A stretch of DNA of 64,000 nt from Osmia lignaria lignaria (GCF_051020975.1 NC_135042.1:6223888-6287887), one strand, 5' to 3'; counted from the first letter of the stretch, positions 23,066 through 35,152 are shown. Notes: generated by a model not told the origin, from the sequence alone. Program-made: numbers and translations.

Positions 23066-25222
23066 AGTTCGTCATACTTCAGAATGTAAGGAGTAACTAA
23101 CTGTAATTGTTAATATCTTTTAAACAATTAGCCGTCTGCCCACAAAACGGGGTATAGGCGTGTTCAGCTCGACGAGTTCTACAAGCTGGCAAAGTTTCAT
23201 TAATAAGTAAGTATAACACTTGGGTAGTTCCCCTTGTGAGAGGAAACCGCCAAAGGCACAGAGTGCTTCTGTTTTTACAAATCTTCCTTGAAGACCCTGA
23301 AAGAAGGTACATTCGTGATTGAACCGTAGGAAATATTTGCGAGAGCTCGAAGAAGAGAATAAGAAATCTGGAAAACTGGCAAAGCGTTTCGTTTTCTTAA
23401 CATTTTGCTTACATTAAACAAGAGGAATTTCTTTCGTACTAAATTCGTACCGAAAACTGCGTCGTCCAAAGCGATTATATTGCGCAAACGCCAGGCAATT
23501 TGGAATTACGTAAGCCTTTTCGTGATTCCTGCATGAACAGCAGGCAAGCGGATATCGCGGTGACTCGCGCAACGTGACGCGTTCTCACGCAGACCGCGCC
23601 GCGACCGACACAGGAGAGCGCGTATTTTAGAATCGCGTGGTCGACGCGGAAACATTGTCCGAGGTCAGTTAAACGTGACGTGAATCACGTTGTCGCGCCG
23701 TTTGCCAAGAAGCTTTGCGAAACGTCCAATCGTACTTCTCGAGTTAACGCGTCGTTTCGTAACCAGTCTCGCTCCTCGAACCTTGAATGAACGCGAAACG
23801 CTGAAAATTCACGACTCGTTAATCGCTCGGGAAAACATCGATCAGAAGAGGCTTGTTTTTCTTCCTTCCTCGTGACTTACGAGAAGACGGAATTAAACGA
23901 GCCAGTCGCGCGTAATGAAAATAAGCCGACCGCAAAGGGTTGAAAGTTTTTTATGAGGGTTGGTAAACGCTGGTCGCGCGACGTTTCTTATTCGAGGGAT
24001 TAGTCCCTGCTGTCCCGGCGAATTACGGGCCTGTATTTCCAGGGATAATCGTGATGTATGAACCGTCGATTCCTCGAGGTTATTCGATTATCGAGGCGCG
24101 AGAGTTATCCACTACGAAATCCCTACTCCCTATCGATCCCTTTGCAATTGTATTTCGTTACGCTTCAAGGTTTCACGAATCGGTAGCTTTTAGCTGACCC
24201 TCTCCCGGAGGGTCGTTTCGAATTTTAAGGTGACCATTAAGATCTCTCCGTCATTTGCATACTTTGCGAACTTGTCGACGGTCACGCTGTACGTTTCTCT
24301 GAAAAGACGAGAGAAGGCCCCCCGTTAATGCGGAACATGGTCGAGCCATAAATTCAACGGAATAAAGAGGGAGCGAGGCTGTCTCGGTGTAAATACCGCG
24401 GACCCATTAAAACTTTTCGCGTACTTAGCAGCGGAATTTATTTCGACCCGCGTGTGTCCAGCCGCGCCCATGCGTAATTACAACGCGACGCCAGCCCGTT
24501 TCTTTTCTCTACATTCCAAGCACACTTTTCAAAGATTCCTCGCATTATTGACCTCTTATTAGTTTTTCCAACGCGTTCATTAATGGCCCTGTAAGTGCGT
24601 GCGAGATTAATGAAGGAGATTGCCAAAGGAATACCGCGATTCTTAGCGGGATAAATTAGCGAGAAGTGCAACAGCTTCTTAGCGTACACCGGGGACGTTT
24701 AGAGAAGGTGGTGCTCGAATTAGAATATCCGTTTCGAAGCCAAAAATGAGTTCGTGGGCGTGCAAGATATATATACGTCATCTGTTCTCGGAGTTGGAAA
24801 ATTCAAGCGCGAAATCAATGGAAATGCATTCTTGCATCTTCGTCGAAACATCCAGGAAGCCTCTGATATTCACAATAGGTCAACTGGTTGTTTCGCAATT
24901 AACGGATTAAACCTTCCCACGATTAGTAAGAGGTGCCCCGTGTGTACGCGTGTTCCTCGCGCCTCGTCGGCCATCGGTCGACCCAGTGCAGCGGGCGATC
25001 GAAAAAAAAAAAGAATTTAATAGCCGGAAAAAGAAGTTCCGTAATCCCATTGTTTTCCGCGTTCGTCGGAACAATAGAGGCATTAGCCGGTCGATCGTGT
25101 GTGTTGCTGGCTGAAAAGCGTGCCTTTATAAAGACACACGTAACAGGCGGCCGAAGGCAGGCGAGTGCAACGGCGCGGTGGCGGCAGGTACACCCGTGTA
25201 GTCGGGCTCATCGACTCTCATC

Positions 25223-25247
25223 TGTGTGTGTGTGTGTGTGTGTGTGT
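25223..25247. repeat. TG dinucleotide microsatellite
   Basis: About twelve uninterrupted TG units. Its length makes it likely to vary between individuals. It lies in noncoding DNA. Confidence 0.9.
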
Positions 25248-25476
25248 ATGTTCGTTTGCAAAGAGGATTGCGAATCGAGGCGTAGACGGTGGAGGACGCG
25301 AGGCGGGAGGAAATCGGTCGGCAGCGCGCTCGGTGCACTTGCATAAAATAATCAGTCAACGACCGCTGCTCGCGACTAGCTACGCGGCTAGGAGGTTGAA
25401 CGCGTTGCTACTTTTGCGTCAGGGTCGACTCGACTCGGCTCGGCTCGGCACACACTCGGTGTGTCGTAACGTTGGG

Positions 25477-25534
25477 CTAGGTTAGTAATATCGCCTCGAC
25501 GCCGGAGCTATTTACTCTAGGCTCTATTCTTACG
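25477..25534 (+). repeat. CTAGGTTAG-led motif, copy A
   Basis: The copy starts CTAGGTTAGTAATATCG and ends CTCTATTCTTACG. Twelve bases upstream lies a 6-bp hairpin, ACACAC/GTGTGT around TCG (25450-25464). It aligns with copy C at 27274 over its whole length with small gaps, and with copy B at 26188 over the first half. Function is unknown. Confidence 0.55.
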
Positions 25535-26187
25535 CGTCAGCCAACCAGCACGCGGGCGAACTTCCCACTGACACATACACGCTTCGTTCATCGCTCGACT
25601 CTGTGTCGGTGTGTCCGCTCGCTTTGGCCTCGGCTTACCGAGCGTGCCCGATAAAGCTGATATCCCCTCGCCGTACGCCGCTGTTATCCCGTTCCCCGCG
25701 TACATCCCAATTAGCGGCCCAGGGAATCTCTTCGCGGTCCGTCGTTATCGATTATCGGATGATTACTTCGAACGCCTCTGTCTCTGGCGCCGTTCCCGCG
25801 CGACTTCTGCGATCTCTGTATCGATGAAACTCGGGAATTTTCTTTAGAACAACATTCCTATCGATCCTATACGATTATCGTCGAGCAGAAATGAAATCTT
25901 GACCACGGAGAACCGTTCGAAGATCGATGTTTTTATCGCGATCCAGTTAAGAGCAATTAACGATCGTGTCGCGAAAAAGGCGTCGCCGTATCTCGCGGTT
26001 TAAAGTTCACGGTTCAGCGTAACCCAGAAGCGTAGTGATCCGTAAAAAGCGCGAGCCGGGGAGCGTATCTGTGTCACAACAATACGGCTCGACGATGAAC
26101 GCGGTTCGCGTTCCCGGTAAACATGTTTGTTCGTTCGGTCTCGAGCTACGTGGCATACACGGTCTCGGGACTGGTTTCTTTTTTGTG

Positions 26188-26242
26188 CTAGGTTAGTGTA
26201 ATTCCGTCTGACGAGGTTACATTATTCCGCTGGCTCGTCAGC
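26188..26242 (+). repeat. CTAGGTTAG-led motif, copy B
   Basis: It starts CTAGGTTAGTGTAATTCCG and continues with GTCTGACG, which matches the GTCTGAC of copy C. The second half diverges: the CTCTATTCTTACG tail of the other two copies is absent. This is the least certain of the three. Confidence 0.4.
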
Positions 26243-27273
26243 GCATATACACACGTACACACACGGGGCCCACGCGTATTGGTTCGCGATTAACGTCCTC
26301 CACGTCGTGCCACGTTATCCGTTACGTCCAACCACGGTCTTATGAAGTTGCTCATGCAATAAAGTTGCTACGTGGCCGGCCGCGGTGCTCCTTGGCTACT
26401 TTTCCATCTTGGTGAATCACGAAGCCAGGAACGAGCTATATTGGCTGACGACACGCGATTCCCCGATTCTTTATCCTCCCTATGGATCGTCTACCAATCA
26501 CGACGAATCTTATGATTCAACCGCACCGCGTGATTCCTTTTTATTTTTTAATATAATACATTTTTAACGCGTTGAATGTCGCGTGGAAGTTAGCGATGAC
26601 TATCACCGCAAATTAACCAAACGATTTCATCATCTGGTAGGCGAAACAAGGCGTATATCCTGCGCGTACGTGTTCCATCGAATGAATCAACAGGTTTTCG
26701 CGATAGTCAGCTGATTCTCATTCCGTTCGACCGGTTTTATCTTTGCCCATACGCGACTGAATTCTATATTTCCTTGTTATGCACCAAGAATCTGTCCGGA
26801 TAGTCGGCGACGCACGGTACTCTTGGACTCTGGTACCTAGCACCGTTTTAGCTTATCGTTACACAACAAATAAGAAGCTTGTACAGCCATTTGGTCTTAA
26901 ATAATTGAAATTTCAAACTAGATTCTACATTTCAACTTGATGACCCTAGAACGTTCGAAGGCAGGAGGCTCGTTAAAATCGGAGGCGGACGGTTCCAATC
27001 GTCCTCGTTGTTAGCCAAATTGGATAACGAGTCTTTCGCGTAGAATAATTGGCCGTTCTGCGGCCGCGTAAGACAAATCAATTCTACGATATCACGCCAT
27101 CATGGTCTCTCTGTGCTGGGTAGCACGCGCTCTCCGTTCTCCTCTCATCGTGCCTGCTCTCACGCTCGAGCGCATCGAGAAAAGATCCAGGACGAGCAAA
27201 GAGCGATCCATTCTATTGCGACGTTACGTATCGACGCGTTAACCGGACTCGACAGTGTCGAGTTTTTCTTGGC

Positions 27274-27333
27274 CTAGGTTAGGAACTATCGTCTGACATC
27301 GACGTTGTTTACCACCACGCCTCTATTCTTACG
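27274..27333 (+). repeat. CTAGGTTAG-led motif, copy C
   Basis: It starts CTAGGTTAGGAACTATCG and ends CTCTATTCTTACG, the same head and tail as copy A. Ten bases upstream is a perfect palindrome ACTCGACA-G-TGTCGAGT (27247-27263). The shared arrangement of hairpin, 10-12 nt, and CTAGGTTAG in copies A and C is the main reason to treat them as related. Confidence 0.55.
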
Positions 27334-30250
27334 TCTCCTTCGTTGGAGAGGCGGCTATCTGTTACGCGTATCTCCCCGCTCGCTGCGATAGCCGTACGTG
27401 TCCGAGGTCGTGGTTGACGATAAGCTTAGACTTTTATGCGATTAAATAAATCTATCGCTATCAGAATATACTCGGTTCTTCGAACGAAAATATTTAACTG
27501 GAAGGATTAGAAAAAGAAAAAAAAAAGAATATATAACTTCCTCCAGCGTTGTTACGTTCGCAATAGAATGGATCCACCCATGGAATTTCACTCGATTCGA
27601 AACGAGTATCGTTCGACCGCGTGATCGGAATAACAAAGTAGCCAGTGTATCGAAGGTGAAAAACAAGTTGCATAGAATTCTCGAAAGCGGAGACACGCAG
27701 CGGTCGATCGACGTCGTGGTTCGGTCCAACGTAGATAGAAACCCGTATTTTACATTACTCATCTGTGAGGAAGGTCAGTCGACGATGGAAGTGGAGATAC
27801 GCGAGGCATACACAACGATCTTATCTACGTGTATAATTAGACGAGGCCATGTTTCATTGGCAGCGTGACACGCGTCGATAAGTAATCTCGCCGTGTAATA
27901 ACTCGTCGAGCCGAAAAGAAAAGCAGCGTAATTTTCTTAATTAGCCATCTGGTAACGTAACGCGTATCTCATGTATAAAACGCGTGCACGCTTTTCGAGG
28001 CTGACGGGGAACCTCGCGACAGAGAGAACGGTGTCGGTAGTGCAGTAAACTCGTGGCGGCGGATAAATATACGGTATTATGTAAGTTGTTTGCTGCGAGC
28101 CAGGGAACGCGCCGAGAGCCATCGAGGAGAAGCGAGGGAGGAGACGGGGCGTCTCTTGTGTACGCGTATTGCGTAATAATCGAGACGGCAAAGTTCTCCG
28201 GTTCCTTCTTGCCCGCAGGAAAATTCGAAAACAAATACCCCGTTGTCAGTGTTGCGCGTCTTCGTTGTTGTCCGAAGAGGAAAAGAAAAAAAGAAGAAAA
28301 AAAACACGTCAGACTTTTTTTATTTTTTCGTTTCCTTTGCGGTGTACTCGTGCCGATCTCTGTCCGTGTGGTTGAACAGCGCGATAGCGTTACGCAATCT
28401 GACACACTCTGGAGATTTCCTTCGCTCGCAGAATCGCGTCGAAATCGTCCAGAGTTTCACTCGCGGTTATTTTCGTAAAGTCCGCGCTTTTCGTAAACTA
28501 TCGCAGTGGAAATGGGAACGCGATGGTCAGACGCTCGCAGCGTTTCCTGGAAACTCCCGTTCGTTGATGATCTCACGGATTGTGTCCCTCTTTCTCGCAA
28601 AGCTTGTTACCATCGTGTGTCTCGTTAACACAAAAAACCGAGGAGCCCTTTTCATACCCCATCGACCGACGCCCAACAATGAGGATTAATTTTCATCCGA
28701 TCCTATAACGCCTGGTTGTTTTTTTTTTCCTCTCCAGCAACAGAGAAACCGAACGTTGTCATGGAACTTGTCACGTTTCTTTTCCAAGAAGTTAGACAGA
28801 GAAAAGAGGGTGGGTACCGGGTGGCTTGGCACGCTAATCGTTGCTTCATACAATTTTTCTCCCTTTTGATCCGACCCCAGGGACACTGGTGTGCCACTGT
28901 GTCCCTGCTATTTTCGTCCTCCTCCTCGTCGTAGTCGTCGCATTGTCGGCTGACAAAGAAGAGAGAAGGGCGTGCAGGCACACGCGCCGCCACCCGTGTT
29001 TCGCTCTCGTTTTCCGTGCCGAGATTTCAGGTCAGAACGGTAACGATCTTGATCGGCTTCGACAGCTGCTAATACGGCACGAGGAGAGGAACCTTTCTGG
29101 GAGGATTCGAACGACCGGTTGATTGCGCGCGAATGCGCTGCGATTTCCTGATTCAGAGAGGAAAGAAGGGGTGACGGGTACTTGCACGAAGAAACGAGAA
29201 GAGCAAAAGGGAAAAGGACGCTTGTGCGACGAATGGAAAAGCGAACGAAGGAGACTCGAGGAGATGCTTTCTCTCCCTTTTTCTCGTTCCCGCCCCGCGG
29301 GTATCGACAGGTTCAAAGGGATCCATCCCCTGGCTGGATTTCCTCGCTCGAAGAACGTGCGAGGCGAGCTTTCGGGTAATTTCTCACTCGTGCAGGTCAC
29401 GTCTTTTGTAGCGCGGGTGCGTGTATGTACCGTCAGCATAGCGCACACACGGTATCTGGCTTGGCTACCGAGCTGATTCCGCCATCCTCTGCCACCCTTC
29501 GCGTATTGCGGACCCGGGTCGGAGGTATCTCATAAATACGATAGGAACGAAGCTTTTCGAGGACCAGTCATATACGTGTTCCCTTTTCCGTGATTCTATT
29601 CGCAAGGAGGATTTTCGACGAAGCTTCGACTCGTATTCTCACTGACCCCTGAAATCTCTCTCGTCAGCCGAGCAAATTGTTTCTTCTTCGATTCGCTGAC
29701 CCGTCGCGGACCACCACCCCATTTCAAGCTTTTTTCCCCCCAGTTTTCTCGCCGGTCGAATTCATTTCGACGAGGAAAAAATTCTGTAAAACGATACGAG
29801 GCATGTTTGATTCAGAAAAAATCCATGCGTGCAGTTATTACTTGAGAATTATTTCCCAATTGCCGTCTGCCAATAAACACCTGACCGCATAATTATTCTT
29901 AATTACGGAAAATTTAAACCAGCACTTGTATGCGGCATTTGGCCCACGCCATTGTTTCCCTCGCTCCTTCGCTTCACCTTACGTGTTAATATTAATCAAG
30001 CGAATGTTCAGTCATATTGGCCAGGCGATAGGAGGAAAAATCACGCGGGTTATGTAAGCAGGGAATGCTGGAGTATTATTTAGTGGCTGTAAGTCTTGTT
30101 GAACAGTCGAATCGAATCGTTCTGGACCTAAGGCTCGCTGCTAGCAGCAGGAAAAATTGCAAGATTTTTCATGGAACCTGGCAAATCGTGAATATAGATA
30201 TTTGGTACAGGAATTTTGTGCAAAAGTAATCGGTAAGTGAGAAAAAGGCC

Positions 30251-30280
30251 TCGATAATAATATAAGTATATTATTATCGA
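30251..30280. repeat. Perfect AT-rich palindrome downstream of the TIL inhibitor gene
   Basis: TCGATAATAATATA is followed by AG and then by its exact reverse complement, giving a 14-bp stem with a 2-nt spacer. It begins about 90 bp past the inhibitor stop codon, so it may lie in the 3' UTR or just beyond. As RNA it would form a weak A-U hairpin. It could also be an ordinary AT-rich repeat. Confidence 0.7.
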
Positions 30281-30371
30281 TATTTATATATTATCTATAT
30301 AAAGCGTGTCATTTAAATAGAGCGTGAAATGGTGTATAGGATCTAAGAAATTTTTAATAATTTTCAAACAT

Positions 30372-30849
30372 CTAACAATCTTTAAGTAAAACACATCCTT
30401 TAGACTCGGATTTGACATAGCCTTCTTCACATCTGCACTTAGACGTCAATTTGGTGCATTGCTAGAACAGACAGGATTATTTTTGCAATACGTAAGCGTG
30501 AATTTGTTATATTGACTGTTTGAAAAAACTTACGATCTTTGGGCATAATAGGGGATTTGGTTCTGGATCGTCGCAAGTCGGTTCGCACATGTTTCCGCAA
30601 AGGTCCCATTTTGCGTTTTTTCCGCAATTGTGCTGATCTTCATCTGCAAGAGTAAAATTTTAGATTTCCTCCTTATTACTCTTTTCCTAAAACTACTCTT
30701 CTATTTTACCATTAGAAAATTGTTAATTTCGAGACATAGAAAATATACCATTGGCGAAATATTAAAATATTAAAAAAATACGTACCAGCAGCGTATGCGG
30801 CAGCAAGGAACACTAACAGGAGAACGAATCGGAACATGATGAATTTCAT
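30372..30849 (-). CDS. Secreted TIL-domain serine protease inhibitor, 87 residues
   Basis: Three exons on the minus strand: 30849-30786, 30643-30534 and 30461-30372. The introns are 142 and 72 nt, with GT donors (GTACG, GTAAGT), acceptors CTCTTGCAG and TGTTCTAG, and phases 1 and 0. The first exon encodes a signal peptide (about residues 1-21, starting MKFIMFRFVLLL). The mature part has ten cysteines at 28, 37, 41, 45, 55, 60, 67, 69, 81 and 87, the full pattern of a trypsin-inhibitor-like (TIL, I8-type) domain held by five disulfides. Members such as the honeybee chymotrypsin inhibitor bind serine proteases through the loop between the fifth and sixth cysteines. Here that loop is C-PKIQ-C. 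Anchoring on the sixth cysteine gives Ile-Gln as the P1-P1' pair, but the loop is one residue longer than the honeybee one, so specificity is uncertain. Likely roles are haemolymph protease control or immunity; a venom component is possible. The start was chosen because it opens the signal peptide. No similar gene is next to it. Confidence 0.9.
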
Positions 30850-30926
30850 TTCGATGATTTTCTCTCTCGGTTCCCGTTGTTCCAAGTTCAGTCACCGTGT
30901 GATGTCAAACCTGGCAGTGCTTTCGG

Positions 30927-30934
30927 TTTTTATA
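30927..30934 (-). promoter_or_regulatory. TATA box of the TIL inhibitor gene
   Basis: On the minus strand this reads TATAAAAA, 78 bp upstream of the ATG. A start site about 30 bp downstream would fall near 30900, giving a 5' UTR of roughly 50 nt. TATA promoters are common for small secreted, inducible peptides in insects. Confidence 0.6.
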
Positions 30935-33900
30935 CCCACCAGGTTTACGTAAGTTTGCTAATCAGAATTTATTATTCCTTTGAAGATAAAGCCTAGCGAT
31001 AACAAGAAAAGCCACAAAAGAACGATAATTTATGCAGGTACGTACTTCGTAAATAATGGTGTGCCTAATTAATTTTCATTGTTGAAACAAAAATGGTAGT
31101 TATGCATAATTCGCTTTTATATTTGTTGCCAACCAACATTGTAATAAACTTCTCTGTTATTCGAACGCGTGACACATTTTGAGGTCGCGGATAACAATTA
31201 TATTTAACTGGTGCAAGTCGCTTTGTGTACTGTTCAACGTGTTCTTCAAATAGATACTAATTGGAGGGGATAATGATATACGACGAAGGAATATAAAAGG
31301 CGTTGAATCGCGCGGAGTTAATTTCTTGTGCGCCTCCTCGTCGTCAAATAAAAATAGGCTTCTTCAACGCGTTCACTGGCCGATAAAGATCTGTTAGATT
31401 CCCGATATTTAATAAATATTTTATTAAATTTTGGTACACTCAGGCTAGTTTTCTACTGCTTTTCTATCGGTCTCTCTACTTTGTGCTCACGTTAAAATCT
31501 AAACTGAAGGGAAAAATGTTCTGTATTTAAAAGGTCGGGAATTTGGAATTGAAAGTGGTGGGAATGAGGATTAGGACCAATAGGAATCGTTAGAAATTGG
31601 TAAGGTTCGAAGGGTCAAGCGAGTGATTCAAGGATGGTGAGTAAGGATTTCAAGGTTCGGATGTGTAACTGTAAATAGAAGATAGTATGGCTGGAGACAG
31701 ATTTTAGATTTCACTTATCCTAACTTAAATACGAAAAGTTAAAAATATTTGCTTAACCTATGAGGTATCCAACAGATCGAACAAGGAACGAAATGAAAAT
31801 TCCGAACCGTTAGATTACATTAGCAGATTAGACCGATCCATTAATTCTCGATATCCTTGATAATCTATATTATCGTAGTAACACGTGCCGCGTATCCAGA
31901 CAAAGTTTTTTCATTTCAAAGCGTTGCACGAGTTACACATATCATCGGTCTCGCAATTTTATTCAATTAACTTTCACGATCCTTTACCGATCCATTAATT
32001 ATACCCGTGTCGACGAGTTATTAGCCTGCCTCTCTCGTTCGCTTCGTTCAGATTCACGTCCTCTCCTTCGTGTACGACGATTTATTCGCCGGCCTAACGA
32101 ATTAATTCCCCGTTTTCGTGAAATAATAATGATCGTTCGAAGAGGTAGCGAGCGTGTCCTCTTGTTCGCGACGGTATCGAGGTCGGGTGCCGGGTCGGTG
32201 GGTAATCTTCTTAACGAAGAATCGTCCCTTCTGCTGGTGAAAGAGGGAAATACCTCGGTGGATCCAATAAGCGGCTATCGGATACGCTTGTCTATTCTCC
32301 GGAGAGATGAAATTCGTGACCAAAGCGGTGAGAAAGAGAGAAGGAAAACACGGGGAGAAACAATCCCATTCTACCAACCCCCCCATCGAGGCTCGGGGGC
32401 AGAAAGAGGTCCGGGATTGAGGACGAACGAGTGGCAGGTGCGTCTGTTTCTAGGATGAAGCTTGCTTGGGGGAACCTTAATACGGTATTTCATCGGTCAT
32501 AATGCGCCCTTTCCACCAAGACCTATCCTTTTGTCTCGTCCCGGTGAAACTGGTGCGCGACGATACAATCTTTCCCTCCAGACGCGCCTGTTTTACTTTT
32601 CCTCGAATTTTCTTGCTACCACTGTACATGGTAGAGAGAAGGAATTTTTTTTTTATAAAATATTGCTCCTCGCCAAGCGAATGATAAGGGAAGATTATCA
32701 GATTTTATGAGATCAGATATCGGGTGGCGTTGCAAGAAAAGTTCGGAAAACTTTGGGAAACTTTGAACGACCGATTGAAATCATATTCCAGCGAACAGAT
32801 ATCCGTTCAGAACACAGAGATATTCGATTAGCAGAAAAGTTTCCCTTCTGCAACTGGAGCCAGTCCATAAAAGAAGAATTTGGGGAGGAAAATTTACCTC
32901 GTTGCGCATGGATGATCGGCTGGGATATATTTTAGTAGATCTCGAAAGATCTTGCTATCCTAGAGACAAATTACGCGAGCAGACAGGATTGTACACGAAT
33001 TTAAGTCGCTTTATCCTCCGCGCGAACGGTCTTTGTTCTCGAAATGCCCCGGTATCCCGAGGGATAACGCGTGTGTAGCTGTTTTTCGGCCAAACGCGAC
33101 TGATTATTCCGAGATAGGGAATAATAGGTGCGCGAACAAAGCGTCCCGACGCACACCGACGCCCCGTTGGTATAGCTGCTCGCTTATTAACGCCCTACGA
33201 AGTATTGTCCTTTTGCTCCCTTTGACGCGTCCTTCTCCGCTTTTGTCGCGTTTTCACCGAACACAACCAGGGAAAACCGAGACGCCTCATCGCGTCGTTG
33301 ATAATTTCGCGTCGCGATAACGTGGACCGAAGGCTCGAGGCGTCGACCTCCCTTCGTTTTCATTCAGAAGAGCCGTATAAATTGCTCCGAGGGAAAAGGA
33401 CACACGAATTTCCGATTTGAAATGGTGCGTCTCCATGGTCCGACATCCTCGAGTTTCTTTTTTTTTTTTTTTTTTGCTTTTCAAGCTGGTCGAGGTAATT
33501 CCAGTGGAAGTTTTCTGCTGAGACTCGGGAAACTGGTCTCTGTTCTCGGTGGACAAAATTGGAAAAGCAGCGAGGATCTTGTTCGAGAACGATCGAAGGA
33601 TCGTTAACGTACCTTGTGGCGTGGAACGAAGCGAGCTGAAAAGGAAGTAGAGAAAATAGAGAGGCAGAGGCAGAGCATTCAGCTAAAGGCACGTAACAAA
33701 TTTGCTAGCACGTGTGCTACGTGGTCGAAGCTGAATCTCTCGAAGCAGACTGTATTTTTTCAACACGTTTTTACGTTCTCTCGTTAAATGCACGTGGCCG
33801 TGGAAAATCTTCCTTATTACCCGTGCGATCTTTATATTCTAAAGTTATTTCATTTTTCGAACGTGAAAAGGGTTCATCGAGTTCATCGAGTTCATCGACG

Positions 33901-34830
33901 CTCGAGAAAAAAAATGGTTTTTCCATTTTACTCCCTCGTTTTTTCCCAACCATGTTTCGAAACTTTCTTTCGTTCCGGCGAGCAATTTGATTCCAGTTTT
34001 TCACGGGCCACGTTTCCCGGTTTTTCACGCGGTTGAACGAAACAAATCGATCGGACCGCGGGGGCGTTGTTGCACCGCCGCGGGCTGAATTTCAAAACGG
34101 CGAAGAAAAATAACGCGAAGCGAAGCGAAGGGAAGGAAACGTGTTTTTCCATCGGTCCGCGTTCCTCCCTTTTTCTCTATCTCGACTATTACCCAGTTAT
34201 CGACGGTGGTCGCGTTAGAAAAACGCGTACGAATTTAATGTACCACGACGAAAATATTGCCCGCGATACCCTTTTGTGCCACTGTGTCGACCGAACCCGA
34301 AACTTTCCTCCACCTTTTCCGCTTTCCAGCCCGTTAACTCCTAAGAAAAACACTCCCTTTAGCTGGCGTTCTATGAAAACATGAGATTTAAATAACGATT
34401 TAACAGCGAAACTTTGCGTCGTCGTTCCTGCGTTTGTCACGCAGTAGAATTTATTACTTCTGAACCGTGGACGCAAACAGTTCACACTCGAAAGAACTTT
34501 GTTTCTCTTTGTTCGAACGCAAACGTGTTATCGGAACAGAGAGAGATTTCCTCTTAACGACCAACAGACGAAAACGCTGAGGAAGCGAAACTGTCGGTAG
34601 TAATCTGTGCATTCTGCTCGTCGTTGCATCTGAATCTCTTTCTTTTCGCCAAGCTACGCAAAAGAGGGTGGAAACATCCCCTGGAGGTTCCTCCACCTGG
34701 AACGAGTCGCGTAAAAAAGTCTGCTTCTAGCAGCTTGGAGCACCATCGTCCAAAGTGTCCTCGTATTCTTCAAGTTTTATCGCGTTCACGTGGCCCCGTG
34801 AAAAGCGTCGAGAAAGGTGTATTCTCATAC
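30935..34830. other. Noncoding stretch, no gene recognised
   Basis: Nothing in this stretch is recognisable as coding. A TATA-like TATAAAAGG at 31292-31300 on the plus strand is not followed by an open frame. There is a T-run at about 33457-33475 and a 9-bp tandem repeat at 33872. The part from 30935 to 32000 is AT-rich and quieter; beyond that the CpG content rises. Confidence 0.55.
33872..33898. repeat. Three tandem copies of a 9-bp unit
   Basis: GTTCATCGA is repeated three times without change. On the minus strand it would read as Asp-Glu-Leu repeats inside an 85-codon frame that otherwise looks random, so it is taken as a simple repeat. Confidence 0.8.
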
Positions 34831-34998
34831 GGAGAACTACCCAAGTGTTACACTCACTTATTGATGAAACTTTGCCAGCTTGTAAAGTTCGTCGAGCTGA
34901 ACACGCCTATACCCCGTTTTGTGGGCAGACGGCTAATTGTTTAAAATATATTAATAATTAAAGTTAGTTACTACTTACGTTGAGAAGTATGACAAACT

Positions 34999-35053
34999 CA
35001 TACATACAACCCGCAATCTAGAGATCCACGGTTCAAATCCTTGGTTCCCAACA
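34999..35053 (+). repeat. Left partial tRNA-like unit of foldback copy 2
   Basis: It contains CGCAATCTAGAGATC followed by CACGGTTCAAATCCTTGG, with the B-box-like GGTTCAAATCC. The same unit appears inverted at 35354-35400. Confidence 0.55.
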
Positions 35054-35109
35054 TTTTTTCTTTTTTAATGATAATTTGTCTCTTTTTGAATAACTATTAC
35101 ATTTACAAA

Positions 35110-35146
<37 letters not shown>

Positions 35147-35152
35147 AATAAA

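Larger units (their letters stand above)
22585..23233. mobile_element. Foldback element with tRNA-like core, copy 1
   Basis: The left end reads GGAGAAATACCCAAGTG and the right end, reverse complemented, GGGGAACTACCCAAGTG. The two arms of about 140 bp are inverted copies of each other and share the block CGCCTATACCCCGTTTTG (inside the left arm around 22660-22680). Between the arms are AT-rich spacers with A or T runs, a 115-bp central palindrome at 22818-22932, and a partial tRNA-like unit on the right at 23013-23065. The left side lacks the matching partial unit, so this copy looks deleted compared with the one at 34831. No open frame resembles a transposase and no clear target-site duplication is visible, so the transposition mechanism is unknown. 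Confidence 0.7.
23234..30250. other. Noncoding stretch with microsatellite and repeated motif
   Basis: No exon or RNA gene was recognised. The stretch holds a TG microsatellite, three related CTAGGTTAG-led motifs between 25.4 and 27.4 kb, a GGCTC repeat at about 25430-25448 and one reverse octamer ATTTGCAT at 24253-24260. The CpG density around 25.0-26.3 kb is visibly high, which would fit a promoter or 5' exon region of an unseen gene. Confidence 0.55.

Noticed and set aside
25477..27333. Telomere-like TTAGG repeats
   Set aside because: The GGTTAG motif resembles the insect telomere unit but occurs singly in each copy and is not tandem.
31292..31300. TATA box for a gene on the plus strand
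   Set aside because: A perfect TATAAAAGG, but no open frame or splice structure follows within a reasonable distance.
33771..34028. Acidic repeat protein on the minus strand
   Set aside because: The Asp-Glu-Leu repeats come from three copies of a 9-bp tandem repeat; the rest of the frame looks random.
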